From: Muricauda sp. MAR_2010_75
GTDB lineage: Bacteria; Bacteroidota; Bacteroidia; Flavobacteriales; Flavobacteriaceae
Direction: 5' to 3'
DNA: 64,000 bases
NCBI RefSeq assembly: GCF_000745185.1
Contig: NZ_JQNJ01000001.1
Location: 1,697,501 to 1,761,500, forward strand
The position numbers and the translations under genes are program-made. Under the pieces are notes generated by a model. That model ran no database searches. It was given only the letters and a program-made list of their open reading frames with translations, and had not been told where the DNA came from. Positions 25,535 through 35,015 of the stretch are shown here, one piece after another; position 1 is the first letter of the stretch; each line of letters begins with the position of its first letter.

Positions 25535-28447
25535 TCAGGTAGTCTTCCTAAAGTCGGATGGGGAAAGACCGTAAATGTCCTTAAAACATTTGGAGAAATA
25601 GGTCGCCTCATTGAAACCTGAACTATAGGCCACCTCGGCAATGGAGAGTTTAGGGTTTTTCAGAAGTTCCGTGGCTGCTTTCAATCGTTCATTACGGACA
25701 AACTCCGTGGCGGAAACCCCAAATAGGGATTTTAGCTTTCTATGCAATTGCATCCGGCTCAGGTTCATCCGTGAAGCAAACTCATCGGTGGTAAAATCGG
25801 GATTGGTCAATTCGGCGTCCATAACGGTTTCCAATCGTTGTATAAATCTTTCATCGGCTGTATTGATGGCAATGTCAACTGGTCTTAAAATGAGTTCACG
25901 GCTATACCTTTCCTGTAGTTTTTTGCGTTCATGGAGGAGTTGATGAACCGTAGCCTTTACAATTTTGTGGTTGAAGGGCTTGGTAAGATACCCATCGGCG
26001 TGGGTTTGTAGACTCTTCAATCGGGCTTCATCCCCTGCTTTGGCGGTGAGCAGCACTATCGGAACAGAAGACGTGAGTTCATCTTCCTTCAATGCCTTTA
26101 CCAGAGCATACCCGTCCTTTTTGGGCATCATGACATCTGAAATGACCATATCGGGAATTTCCTTTTGGGCAAGTTTAAAAGCTTCCTCTCCATTACTGGC
26201 TTCGAGTATGGTGAAATCTTCCTTGAAAACATCCTTGAGCACGGTGCGAATATCCGGATGATCGTCCGCAATGAGCAAAACAGGAACCTCATCACTTTCA
26301 ATTTCAATGGCCTGTACCTGTTGGTCGGAATGTGAATCATTGTTTTCCTCTATCAAAATGGCATCTTTCAAATCCTTTTTCAACGGCATTTCAACGGAGA
26401 TTATCACTTTCCCCTTATCCAAACCCGCATGGATGGAACCTTCACAAATTGTGACCAGATTCTTCACGAGGGCCAGCCCAATTCCAAAACCCACTGCAGT
26501 GCCATCTTTTTGGTAAAAGCGCTCAAAAAATTTGGGCAGATCTTTCTCTTTCACTTGACCATTGTGGTTTTCAATTTCCAACACAAGTCTTTCATTGTGT
26601 ATCCTTGAAACAAAGGAAACAGGCCCACCTTCCCTATATTTAAAGGCATTGGAAAGTAAATTGACAACGATTTTTGTAAGTATGTCCCTATCGAAGTAAT
26701 GAGGCTCCTCTGAAACCTGTACATTAACTTCGAATGGGACCCCTTCTTCTTTGGCCCTAAACTGAAACGGCTCCAAAAGGGCATTTAAAAAAGAGGAAAC
26801 ATTGCCCCTTTTCAAGATGATCTTCAATTGGCCTCCCTCTATTTTTGAGAGTTCCAATAGCTGGTCCACAAGTTCCAACATCCGATCGGCATTGCTGTCG
26901 ATCAGGTCCAATTGTTTTTGGTTCGTTCCATCCGAGATGGACCTTAATTGCTGCACTGGACTCTTGATCAAGCTCAATGGGGTCCTAAATTCGTGGGAGA
27001 CGTTGGCAAAGAAACGGGATTTGAGCGTGTCGAGTTCCTTTATCCTTTCGGCCGTCCTTAGCTTGTTCCTATATCCATAAAACAAAAGGCTCACAATGGC
27101 AAAAAACAGCCCCAAGAGCCCAATATATAGGATTTTTTGATTTTTCCTGCGTTGTTCAGAGAGTTTGTTCCGGGCAGAGAGCAGGGCTATTTCCTGTTCT
27201 TTCTTTTCGGTCTGGTACTTGGCTTCCAGTTCTTGAAACATACTTCTATTTCTGTTTTTTATCAGGGTATCCTTTACGGATAAGTGGTTTTTTAGTTGCT
27301 GAAGTGCAAGTTCAAACGATTTTTGGGATTCATAGGTTGAACTGAGCAATCTGTAGACCTCTCCTTTATGCTCTATTACATTGGGGTCGTTCAACTCATT
27401 ATAAATATTGAGTGCGGTGATGAATTTTGATTGGGCATTTGGAGGGTTTCCATTCTCCAAATCAATTTTACCAAGTGTTAGGTTTGAGTTGGCAATTCCC
27501 AAGGGATTTTGGACCTTTTTTTGCAATGGCAGACTTTTGTTATGGTACAGCTCAGCACTTTTAAAATCTTTTAGTTCAAAATAACAGTCGCCCAAATAAT
27601 AATATATTTCCGCGAGATCATACTCGCTTTCAAATGTCTCCAAAAAGTCTTTGGCTTTCAACAAATAATCGATTCCTTTTTGTGGATTGCCCTTTTCCTT
27701 TTCAATGATGCCCCTATATAGATTTACGGTTGCCAAGCCATAGTCATGCCCATTGTGCTCGGAAACTTTTTCTGCTTTATCGATATAGACTGAAGCCTTT
27801 TCAAAATCCTTTTGAATGATGAGGAGCTGGGCAATATTAATGTTGTTGTTCACCAAGGTCTTTTGGTATGGATCGTGAATGTCCAATATGGAATCGACCT
27901 TTATGTATGCATCTATTGCCTCTGGGAATTTATTTTGGTAGAAATAGGTGTTGCCCAACCCAAAATACGATTTTGAAAGTACGTCCCAGTTGTTGATTTT
28001 CTTGGATATTCCCAAATCTTGGATTGAAAGCTGCTCAGCTTTTTTGAAATCCCCCAAAATGGAGTACGACCAAATAAGATTTTGATTAACGGTACTGTAC
28101 AATAATGAATCCATTGTCTTGGGAATAAGTTCCAGCGCTTTGTTCCCATAAAAAATGGTGCTGTCAAATTTGGATTGTACATTGTAGAGGGTCATATAAT
28201 TTTTATAGACATTAACTACCCCTTTTATGTTTTTCGCACGGTTGGATTCCTCCAATAGTTTTTTTAATTCCGGTCTTACTTTTTCAGGACTATTGTAGAT
28301 GTAGAGTTCAAACAATTTGTCCGCTACATTTAGTTTGTCTTCAAGTCCAGAAGAAAAATAAATTTCTTCCAGTGAATCAATCTGACTTTCGGTTTGGGCA
28401 AAAACCAGAACAGGAAAGAACAATAAGGTAACCAACAACTTTTTCAT
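25535..28447 (-). CDS. Hybrid sensor kinase: TPR sensor, HisKA-HATPase, receiver, AraC output
   Basis: This 970-residue protein has a signal peptide (LLFFPVLVFAQ) and a periplasmic sensor of TPR repeats (about 30-420; SYFGLGNTYFYQNKFPEAI, AEIYYYLGDCYFELKDFKSA). One membrane helix follows (ILYIGLLGLFFAIVSLLFYG). The kinase core has phospho-acceptor His485 (ANVSHEFRTPLSLI) and ATP-binding boxes LSNAFKYREG and GFGIGLALVKN. The receiver domain has Asp771 (DMVISDVMMPKKDG) and K in YLTKPF, and a C-terminal AraC domain follows (LSIAEVAYSSGFNEATYFSK, then GLSPSDFRK). All phosphorelay parts are in one chain, so it senses and regulates by itself. It lies upstream of and in line with the secreted-protein run, a likely target. 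It is paralogous to the kinase at 29738. Confidence 0.94.
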   Translation of the reverse strand: MKKLLVTLLFFPVLVFAQTESQIDSLEEIYFSSGLEDKLNVADKLFELYIYNSPEKVRPELKKLLEESNRAKNIKGVVNVYKNYMTLYNVQSKFDSTIFYGNKALELIPKTMDSLLYSTVNQNLIWSYSILGDFKKAEQLSIQDLGISKKINNWDVLSKSYFGLGNTYFYQNKFPEAIDAYIKVDSILDIHDPYQKTLVNNNINIAQLLIIQKDFEKASVYIDKAEKVSEHNGHDYGLATVNLYRGIIEKEKGNPQKGIDYLLKAKDFLETFESEYDLAEIYYYLGDCYFELKDFKSAELYHNKSLPLQKKVQNPLGIANSNLTLGKIDLENGNPPNAQSKFITALNIYNELNDPNVIEHKGEVYRLLSSTYESQKSFELALQQLKNHLSVKDTLIKNRNRSMFQELEAKYQTEKKEQEIALLSARNKLSEQRRKNQKILYIGLLGLFFAIVSLLFYGYRNKLRTAERIKELDTLKSRFFANVSHEFRTPLSLIKSPVQQLRSISDGTNQKQLDLIDSNADRMLELVDQLLELSKIEGGQLKIILKRGNVSSFLNALLEPFQFRAKEEGVPFEVNVQVSEEPHYFDRDILTKIVVNLLSNAFKYREGGPVSFVSRIHNERLVLEIENHNGQVKEKDLPKFFERFYQKDGTAVGFGIGLALVKNLVTICEGSIHAGLDKGKVIISVEMPLKKDLKDAILIEENNDSHSDQQVQAIEIESDEVPVLLIADDHPDIRTVLKDVFKEDFTILEASNGEEAFKLAQKEIPDMVISDVMMPKKDGYALVKALKEDELTSSVPIVLLTAKAGDEARLKSLQTHADGYLTKPFNHKIVKATVHQLLHERKKLQERYSRELILRPVDIAINTADERFIQRLETVMDAELTNPDFTTDEFASRMNLSRMQLHRKLKSLFGVSATEFVRNERLKAATELLKNPKLSIAEVAYSSGFNEATYFSKCFKDIYGLSPSDFRKTT

Positions 28448-28771
28448 TTTGAATGGAAGTTTAGGATAACCAATAGTACAATATTTTAACAGGGGGAACT
28501 GGGTATCATGGTAACATTCTAAAGTTACATAATTTAATCCATGCCGCGATGTAAGGGCAAATTTTCGGTTGCCCTGTATTCCTCTCTTTTAAAAAATGAT
28601 TGCGGAATTGTTGATTATTTAATTTCTCGAACAGTTTTAATGACAGTTAAATCATCACCTGTTTTGTTGGAGTGACACCTGATATTTTTTAAAGAGGAGG
28701 AATACTAAAAACCATTAATTGATCAAGATGGTTCCAGTCCGCAAAAATATTGGTTTCTTGCCCCATGTTCC

Positions 28772-28858
28772 AGCACCCTTCGGGTGCCCTTTTGTGGAAA
28801 GGGAGAAGGAAGAAAAGTTGGATGTTTTCTTGGATTCTACGGTGGTTCTGCCAAACGA
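28772..28858 (+). repeat. Dispersed hairpin repeat, copy C
   Basis: GCACCCTTCGGGTGC hairpin, CTTTTGTGGAAAGGGAGAA, then AGTTGGATGTTTTCTTGGAT and GGTGGTTCTGCCAAACGATA. The tail shared with copies B and D (D has GCAGGATTGCCAAACACTTA) shows that the unit spans about 90 bases. Confidence 0.6.
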
Positions 28859-29093
28859 TAGCTGTGGCAATTGCAAGACACAAATAAATATTTATTGATT
28901 TGTATGATCGTACATTTAATTCTTTAGATATATATACGTGAAAATGTACTTTTCTCCGTTCCCATTTTTGGCCCATACACGCATTAAAATCGATTTGGAG
29001 AAAACAAATCGGCCGTTCTTCTTCCTTTCCATTGAAATACTAAGTTCAAGTTCAGTACGGTTTTTGATTTTTCTCTTCTGAAAAGACTCCCCA

Positions 29094-29290
29094 ATGATTT
29101 GCCGTACAAAAGCCCATGTATGGCAAAGCCCAGACAAACATTACATACATTATAGGTTTGCCAAATTGTTGATGGATGGTCACGGAGCAAGTTGTGTTTT
29201 TGCTAACAAAAACCCTGCGCACTTTGTTTGCAAACTTGTTGGACATATTCCCCAAACCCCGCAGGTTATGGCAAGAACAAAAAAGATATA
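29094..29290 (+). repeat. Decayed dispersed sequence, copy 2
   Basis: This is the plus-strand counterpart of 6062-6240: GGTCACGGAGCAAGTTGTG, GTTTTTGCTAACAAAAAC, CACTTTGTTTGCAAACTTG, CCCCAAACCCCGCAGG and ATGGCAAGAACAAAAAAG. The similarity covers about 180 bases with small gaps. Short frames exist in both but are not conserved between copies. Confidence 0.55.
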
Positions 29291-29737
29291 GGCATTCAGG
29301 TGAACGTCAGGATGTCTGTGGACGAATATCCGATTCGATCAAATAATATAGGCCACGTGGAATGAGGTATCTCCGACTACTTCTGAGGTGTTTTGTTGGA
29401 CAGTTCCGATATGATCGGTTTTATTTGGGCGACAATACCTCAAATTCCCCGTCACCTTTTGGTTGTTTTAATAACAATATCATACAAACTCTTGAGCTAA
29501 CCACTACATTTCATTAAAGATTGGAACTGGCACATTGTTTTGTTCCATTAAATAATATATCAAAACAAATGAGGGTAGGGCATAAAAAAATAGATTTACA
29601 GGAATCACTATAAATGCAGAAAATAAGAAAGCCCTAGTGTAAATTATTCTAGTGATAAGCTATCCCTCTGAAATGACCAATCCTACCAAAGTTCAAGTAA
29701 AGAATCTAGAAAATTAAGTTGGTCCAAGGAATGGGGG

Positions 29738-32700
29738 TCAAGGAGTACCATCTTTCGATTTTCCCTGATAGTATTCCGAAGGGGTATTGCCAAAGAGCTC
29801 TTTAAACCGTTTTGTAAAGTAAGACAAATTGTTGAACCCTACTTGGTACGCTATTTCGGATACGTTCCCAGCCCTTCCCTTGAGCAATTGTGCGGCCCGT
29901 TTCAATCGGAAATCCCTGATGAAGTCCTGAGGTGATTGATCTATCAATGCCCTCATCTTTCGGAACAGTTGTGTACGGCTCATCCCCGTTTCCCTGGCAA
30001 GATCCCCGACACCGAATGTGGAATCATCCAAATGCTGTTCCACTATCCGCAATATCCTTTCCAAAAAATGTTCATCGGTCGAGGTAACTGCCAAAAGCTT
30101 GGGTTCCAAGGTCAGTTGTCGGCTGTATTTTTCCCGTAAAAGCCGACGTTGGTCGATACGGTTTTTTACACGGGCGACGAGTTCTTTCCTGTCAAAAGGT
30201 TTTATGATATAATCATCTGCCCCGGTCTCGATCCCTTCCACTTTTGAGGCTTGGGAGGCAAGGGCAGTAAGCAATATTACAGGAATGTGGCTGGTCCTTT
30301 CATCCGTTTTCAGTTTTTTGCACAACGATAACCCGTCCATCCCTGGCATCATCACATCACTGATGATCAGATCTGGAATGGTCTTTTGTGCCACTTTAAA
30401 ACCTTCGTTCCCGCTGATGGCATCTTTTATATGGTATGCTTTGCCAAGATGTTGTTTTATATAAAATCTTACATCATCATTGTCCTCCACAATAAGAATG
30501 AGCGGCAAGTCTTTATTAAGGGCCTGTGTCGTATCGATTAGTTTCATAACCTTTGCCGGAACAGATGGCGCACTTTTTTTTGTGTCCGGCTTCTGTAGGC
30601 CTTGCAGGGCTATTTCACTTGAACCAAACTGTTCTTTGGCAATGGGCAAGATTACCGTAAATATCGTGCCCTTTGCCATTTCGCTGACAACAGAGACGTT
30701 ACCATGGTGCAATTCCACCAGTTCCTTTACCAGGGCAAGGCCGATACCTGTTCCGGTTCCTGTCCCTTGTTGGGTGCCCTCCACTTGGTGGAACCGGTCA
30801 AAAACCTTGTCCAATTCGGAACTGGCAATTCCCTTTCCGGTATCCTCTACCTCAATTTTTAGGGATTGCCCTTCCTCATTTTTGTTTGTGTTGACCAATG
30901 AGGCGTTAAAATGGATTTCCCCTCCCTCAGGCGTAAACTTAAAAGCATTTGACAATAGGTTGTTGATGATTTTTTCTAGTGCATCACCATCATACCACCC
31001 AGTTTCAATTTCCTTGGCGATATTTATATTGAAAATGACATTCCGATAGTCGGCCCAGGAACTGAAAGCGGCCGTTATCGTTTTCAACGAAGTCTTTAGA
31101 TCCCCTTCAGCAATCTGCAGGGGCAAAGCACCGGCTTCAAGCTTGGCCAAATCCAACAACTGGTTCACAAGGCCCAATAGCTTTTCACCATTTCTTTTCA
31201 TCAACTCATAGCTCTGTTGATGCCCTGCATCTTCCTTTTTGGATGCCAACAAATCCTTTAGCGGTCCCAAGATCAAGGTGAGCGGGGTTCGGAATTCATG
31301 GGAGACATTGGCAAAAAATCGTGACCGCAGCTCCACAAACTCCCGTTGCTTTTTATTGACCACTTCCTTGGTACGCAGCTTTACCTGGTAGTTTCTGAAC
31401 AGGAGCAACGAAATAATGAGCATTGAGGCGATTCCGCCCAAAAGTAGGTTTCTTTGGGTCGTTTTCTGTTTTATCATCGCCTCTTGTGTGGCCATTTCTG
31501 CTTGCTTCAGTTCCCTCTCTGTGGTCAACAATTCGATTTGTCGGTCTTTTTTGGCCGTTTCATATTGTATCTCCCTTGCGACAATGTTTTTGTTCGTCTC
31601 GTCATCAAAAATGCTGTCCTTGAATGCCTGGTATTGTTCAAGGTAAGTAAGTGTCCTGGTCTGATCCCTCATCTTTTTATACAGTCCGTACAGGGCATGG
31701 GACAACCGACTTTTCATTTCTTTGGAATCGGTCAGGGATGCAACTTGCCACCCCTCTTCAAGACTTTCCCGAGCTTTGGAAAACTGGCCTTGGTCGAGAT
31801 AAACGGTGCCCAGTTCATAAAGGGAGGTGGCTATGTTGTAATTGTCCGATGTAATGGATCTTTTCAGTGCAATGCTCTTGTTGAGAAATGAGATTCCCTT
31901 CGAAGGATCCCCCTTTGCGTGCCATACCCCCAAACTGTGGTAATTCTGGCTTATCAAGTCCTTGAAGTTCCCTTCCTGGGACAGTTTGAGGCTTTTGTCA
32001 AAATAGTACAGAGCCGAATCCTGTTGTGCGTGTTTGTCCATGACCACCCCTAAACTGTGGTAATTGGAGGCCGTAAGCCTGGCATCCCCGACCTCCTCGC
32101 CATGATGGAGGGAGGCCCGATAATACTCAAGGGCATTTTCATAGTTCCCCAGGTTCTCGTAAACCCCTGCGATATTTTCAAGACAACTGGCCAAAAGATA
32201 GTGGTCGCCCTCCTCCTCAAAGACAGTGAGGGATGCAAAAAAATCGTTCAGGGCCAAATCGTAATTGCTGTAGTTCCATTGTATGGTGCCCAAGTTGAAA
32301 TTTACCTTGGCAACGGACAAATGATCCCCTGCCGCTTCAAAGTAAGGGATGGAGGCGGTAAAATTTTTGTATGCATTTTGATTGTCCCCTTTGTACAGAT
32401 ACACGGCACCCATGTTCAGATAGCCATCGGCTATGCCCAAGGTGTCCCCAATTTTATTTCTGTAGGTAAAGTCCTTTTTGTAAAAGGAAATGGCCTTGTC
32501 ATATTCGGCTATGGATGCATGTAGTAGGCCCAAATTGTAGTTGATATCGTGTATCCCGTCCAAATCCCCCAATTCCTGAAACAGCTCTTGGCCCTTTTGA
32601 TAGTAGAAGACACTGCTGTCCATGGCACCGGAGTATAAAAAATAGGTGCCCTTGATCTTATCGGCAGATGCCATGCCATAGGTGTAACCAATGCTTGACG

Positions 32701-32914
32701 CCACATCGAAAGCCTTTTTAGCGTACAGATGGGAAGTGTCAAGATTGATGCCCCTATACGTGTTGGCGATATCCAACAGCAGCCCAACGGTCGTGGTATC
32801 CTGATTTCGGATCTTTTCCAATATCCGGGTCAGGCTATCCACCTCCGATCGTAGCTGGGCATGGGCAACCCAACAAAAAAGACCCATAAAACCTAAAAGG
32901 GCAAGTTTTTTCAT
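29738..32914 (-). CDS. Hybrid sensor kinase: TPR sensor, HisKA-HATPase, receiver, AraC output
   Basis: The start at 32912-32914 gives a clean signal peptide (MKKLALLGFMGLFCWVAHAQ). The 1058 residues comprise periplasmic TPR repeats (about 30-440; GYLNMGAVYLYKGDNQNAYK, LENIAGVYENLGNYENALEY), then a coiled segment and one membrane helix (LLLGGIASMLIISLLLF). The kinase has phospho-acceptor His539 (ANVSHEFRTPLTLI) and ATP-lid boxes LSNAFKFTPEGG and GTGIGLALVKELVE. The receiver has Asp853 (DLIISDVMMPGMDG), and a C-terminal AraC pair of helices follows (NVSEIAYQVGFNNLSYFTKR). It has the same domain order as the kinase at 25535, so the two probably arose by duplication. The ligand is unknown; TPR sensors suggest protein or peptide recognition rather than direct glycan binding. 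Confidence 0.94.
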   Translation of the reverse strand: MKKLALLGFMGLFCWVAHAQLRSEVDSLTRILEKIRNQDTTTVGLLLDIANTYRGINLDTSHLYAKKAFDVASSIGYTYGMASADKIKGTYFLYSGAMDSSVFYYQKGQELFQELGDLDGIHDINYNLGLLHASIAEYDKAISFYKKDFTYRNKIGDTLGIADGYLNMGAVYLYKGDNQNAYKNFTASIPYFEAAGDHLSVAKVNFNLGTIQWNYSNYDLALNDFFASLTVFEEEGDHYLLASCLENIAGVYENLGNYENALEYYRASLHHGEEVGDARLTASNYHSLGVVMDKHAQQDSALYYFDKSLKLSQEGNFKDLISQNYHSLGVWHAKGDPSKGISFLNKSIALKRSITSDNYNIATSLYELGTVYLDQGQFSKARESLEEGWQVASLTDSKEMKSRLSHALYGLYKKMRDQTRTLTYLEQYQAFKDSIFDDETNKNIVAREIQYETAKKDRQIELLTTERELKQAEMATQEAMIKQKTTQRNLLLGGIASMLIISLLLFRNYQVKLRTKEVVNKKQREFVELRSRFFANVSHEFRTPLTLILGPLKDLLASKKEDAGHQQSYELMKRNGEKLLGLVNQLLDLAKLEAGALPLQIAEGDLKTSLKTITAAFSSWADYRNVIFNINIAKEIETGWYDGDALEKIINNLLSNAFKFTPEGGEIHFNASLVNTNKNEEGQSLKIEVEDTGKGIASSELDKVFDRFHQVEGTQQGTGTGTGIGLALVKELVELHHGNVSVVSEMAKGTIFTVILPIAKEQFGSSEIALQGLQKPDTKKSAPSVPAKVMKLIDTTQALNKDLPLILIVEDNDDVRFYIKQHLGKAYHIKDAISGNEGFKVAQKTIPDLIISDVMMPGMDGLSLCKKLKTDERTSHIPVILLTALASQASKVEGIETGADDYIIKPFDRKELVARVKNRIDQRRLLREKYSRQLTLEPKLLAVTSTDEHFLERILRIVEQHLDDSTFGVGDLARETGMSRTQLFRKMRALIDQSPQDFIRDFRLKRAAQLLKGRAGNVSEIAYQVGFNNLSYFTKRFKELFGNTPSEYYQGKSKDGTP

Positions 32915-33138
32915 ATTGGTCGGATTGGTCGCAGGCACTTCCACTAAGATAGCGGTAAAATCCGTCTTTCATAAAATATTCACATTGATTCTGTTGGAAA
33001 TGAGGCATATGGATGTAACCTGAGCATCAGAAATTGGAACATCCGTAGCAATGCCCCGTTCCTCCATGGCATACTTTTAAGATTCAAAGTGATGGGATGT
33101 ATGCCCCATCGTTCCAACAACATCAAAAAACTAAAGAA

Positions 33139-33654
33139 ATGAAAAAACCTAAGTATTTTTCCGCTATTGAACAATTGAGACTTCCATTGTATTTGTCCGT
33201 ATGTATATTGGCCTTGGTCCCTTTGTACCAATGTAGTGATGAGGAGGAGGGTCCGGACTGCTCCTTGCAGGGAACCAATCTGTCCATTGCCGATATGTCA
33301 GGGAACTGGGTGGCAACGAGCGCCATTTTTTTTACGATCACCGATCCCATAGAAACAGTGGATGTTGTGGAAGAAGGGGGAACGGTCACCCTGTCCATCC
33401 AATCCAATGGAGGGTTCACCCTCAATATTGCCGAATCCGGTGGGCCAAGTGATGTTTCATCAGGGGATTTCTGTTTTGATGAAGATCTTTTGGTGGTGCG
33501 TTTTGATGGGGATGCCCCGGATGATTGGGAATATTTCAGGGTTCAGCTTAGCTCGGGAAACAACCTATCCATCGGAGGCCCCGCAGAATTTGATTTTGAC
33601 GGGAACGGGACACCCGATCCGGCCGAAGTCGAGCTAAGCTTGATAAAAGACTGA
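33139..33654 (+). CDS. Lipoprotein of unknown function
   Basis: The ATG at 33139 (after CTAAAGAA) is preferred over an upstream one because it starts closer to the export signal. The 171-residue product has the hydrophobic segment LPLYLSVCILALVPLYQC with a lipobox-like LYQC, then an acidic linker (SDEEEGPDC). A lipocalin/ig-like beta domain follows (LSIADMSGNWVATSAIFFT, GNWV being a GxW-type motif; DDLLVVRF-like strands) and an EF-hand-like FDFDGNGTPDPAEV. It is divergent from the kinase at 29738 across 224 bases, so it may be a target of that kinase. Confidence 0.72.
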   Translation: MKKPKYFSAIEQLRLPLYLSVCILALVPLYQCSDEEEGPDCSLQGTNLSIADMSGNWVATSAIFFTITDPIETVDVVEEGGTVTLSIQSNGGFTLNIAESGGPSDVSSGDFCFDEDLLVVRFDGDAPDDWEYFRVQLSSGNNLSIGGPAEFDFDGNGTPDPAEVELSLIKD

Positions 33655-34235
33655 TTGAATTTTCGGTTGTTGGATACAGCTATGGCATTCTTCTTTCTCA
33701 TTAAGGAAATTCTCAAAAATTCGAATAGACAATTGCCAATGACATTGATTTGTGCTCACTTGTGAGATAGAAAGATGTATATTAAATATGTTGGTAACAA
33801 CGTATAACTACAATTACAATGGATTTGGATGTTGTCGAATCCACTGGCGGATACTTTGGACAAAACAGTAATACCACGGGTGAAATCCACCTGTCCCGCC
33901 ATGTGATCTTTATTAGGGTAATTTTTTTTAGTTAACTGGATTGCAGACCTTTTTTCAGCAATCCTTTTTGGGGAATCAGCAAGCACCCTGCTTTTAAGAA
34001 ACAATGAAGCATAAATAAAAGAGCCAAAGAACACAGAAACGTTCACAAGTATCCAAAACATTAATTGCTTAACTTTGGATTATTGTCAAGTATTTGGCTG
34101 TCAAAGAGGTTTCCGACATCCCCAAAAAGGGGAGCTCACTAAATTTCCAAATGCATCCAGGGGATTATTTTTACAGGTAAGTACGGATAGCATGGCAACG
34201 GATGAAGGGAAAACAGGACAATAAAACATCAGGTT
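33655..34235. other. Intergenic stretch, weak membrane-like ORF only
   Basis: The only frame of interest is on the minus strand at 33756-34061, starting MFWILVNVSVFFGSFIYASL, with one hydrophobic helix and no recognisable family or ribosome-binding site. Its second half looks random. It may be the start of a destroyed membrane-protein gene. No other feature was seen. Confidence 0.4.
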
Positions 34236-34454
34236 ATGGATATTCAGGATATTAAAAAAATGCCAGTGGCCAAGCGTATTTTGATCGCTCAGGACATTTG
34301 GGACTCGATTGAGGACAAGGACTCCATAGAGTTGAGCGATGAAATGAAAACGGAACTCGATAGTCGTATCGACCACCATAAGAGCGGAGGTGCCAAGTAT
34401 TATTCCCTGGAGGAATCAAGAAAACGAAATGCCAAATTGAGGAATGACCTATAG
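34236..34454 (+). CDS. Addiction-module antitoxin (ParD-like, PF09720 type)
   Basis: This 72-residue protein starts MDIQDIKKMPVAKRILIAQD and continues with IWDSIEDKDSIELSDEMKTEL and RIDHHKSGGAKYYSLEESRK. This is the arrangement of the short 'putative addiction module component' family, with repeated LAxxIWDSI and ending before the toxin. It overlaps the toxin gene by 11 bases, as usual for antitoxin-first modules. It should neutralise the RelE/ParE-like toxin and autoregulate the pair. Confidence 0.88.
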   Translation: MDIQDIKKMPVAKRILIAQDIWDSIEDKDSIELSDEMKTELDSRIDHHKSGGAKYYSLEESRKRNAKLRNDL

Positions 34455-34749
34455 GTTCCAGATCCTTGAAGCTGCCGATCAGGATATTGCAGAGGCGATT
34501 CTACAGTATGAGGATATCCGTAAGGGTCTATCTGTAGATTTTGAACTTTGCCTGGAGGAAGGATATGCAGATATATTGAACACACCCCTTGGTTATCAGG
34601 TCAGATACAGGGGTGTCCGGATAAAGTTCATCAGGCGTTTTCCCTATGGGATCCATTATATGATCGAGGATGACATGATTACGGGAATTTCCGTTTTCCA
34701 TCAGTCCAGAAGCCCAAGGAAATGGTTTAAAAGATTGAAAGAGAAATAA
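34444..34749 (+). CDS. RelE/ParE-family toxin
   Basis: This 101-residue protein has the ParE/RelE fold pattern: YRFQILEAADQDIAEAILQY (strand plus helix), SVDFELCLEEGYADILNTPL, VRYRGVRIKFIRRFPYGIHY and the terminal VFHQSRSPRKWFKRL. The RRFPYGIHY strand and the basic C-terminus are family signatures. Targets in this family are gyrase or ribosome-bound mRNA; which applies cannot be read from the sequence. It sits 0.65 kb from an integrase, in accessory DNA. Confidence 0.88.
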   Translation: MTYRFQILEAADQDIAEAILQYEDIRKGLSVDFELCLEEGYADILNTPLGYQVRYRGVRIKFIRRFPYGIHYMIEDDMITGISVFHQSRSPRKWFKRLKEK

Positions 34750-34858
34750 TATGGAACACTGAACAAGGAACAAAGGGACAACCAGCCTCTTTTTTCTTGC
34801 CTGAAGACTGACTTTCCTACGACGACCCAACGTTATTTGAATTACAGTTAGGGATTTT

Positions 34859-34950
34859 GACACCTTTTGGGTGCTCTTTTGTGGAAAGGGAGAGAAAAGA
34901 AAAATGAGAAAATCAATGTTCAATCAGAGCAGCAGGATTGCCAAACACTT
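34859..34950 (+). repeat. Dispersed hairpin repeat, copy D
   Basis: GACACCTTTTGGGTGCTC hairpin, TTTTGTGGAAAGGGAGAG, A-rich part, then GCAGGATTGCCAAACACTTA. It lies 110 bases after the toxin gene. The three plus-strand copies (B, C, D) and one minus-strand copy (A) all sit in non-coding scars. Confidence 0.6.
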
Positions 34951-35015
34951 AAAAAACCAGTAAATTTTTGTTAGGATTATAAGATATTGAAAGGCAAAGG
35001 CTCAACAAAGATCAA

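Larger units (their letters stand above)
28448..29737. other. Gene-free scar between the two hybrid kinases
   Basis: No frame here shows motifs or a signal sequence. The stretch holds dispersed repeat copy C (28772-28858) and the second copy of the decayed sequence (29094-29290). The promoter of the kinase at 25535 should lie near its left end. The remainder is featureless AT-rich DNA. Confidence 0.6.

Noticed and set aside
28689-29255. Several short minus-strand frames
   Set aside because: They overlap repeat copy C and the decayed element, change frame between copies and lack coding signatures.
30480-31049. 189-residue plus-strand frame opposite a hybrid kinase
   Set aside because: Shadow of the kinase and receiver coding region; composition follows the complementary codons.
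32057-32524. 155-residue plus-strand frame
   Set aside because: Antisense to the TPR sensor, no start context, no motifs.
33756-34061. 101-residue minus-strand frame with one hydrophobic helix
   Set aside because: No ribosome-binding site, no family, second half random-looking; kept only as a remark in the intergenic entry.
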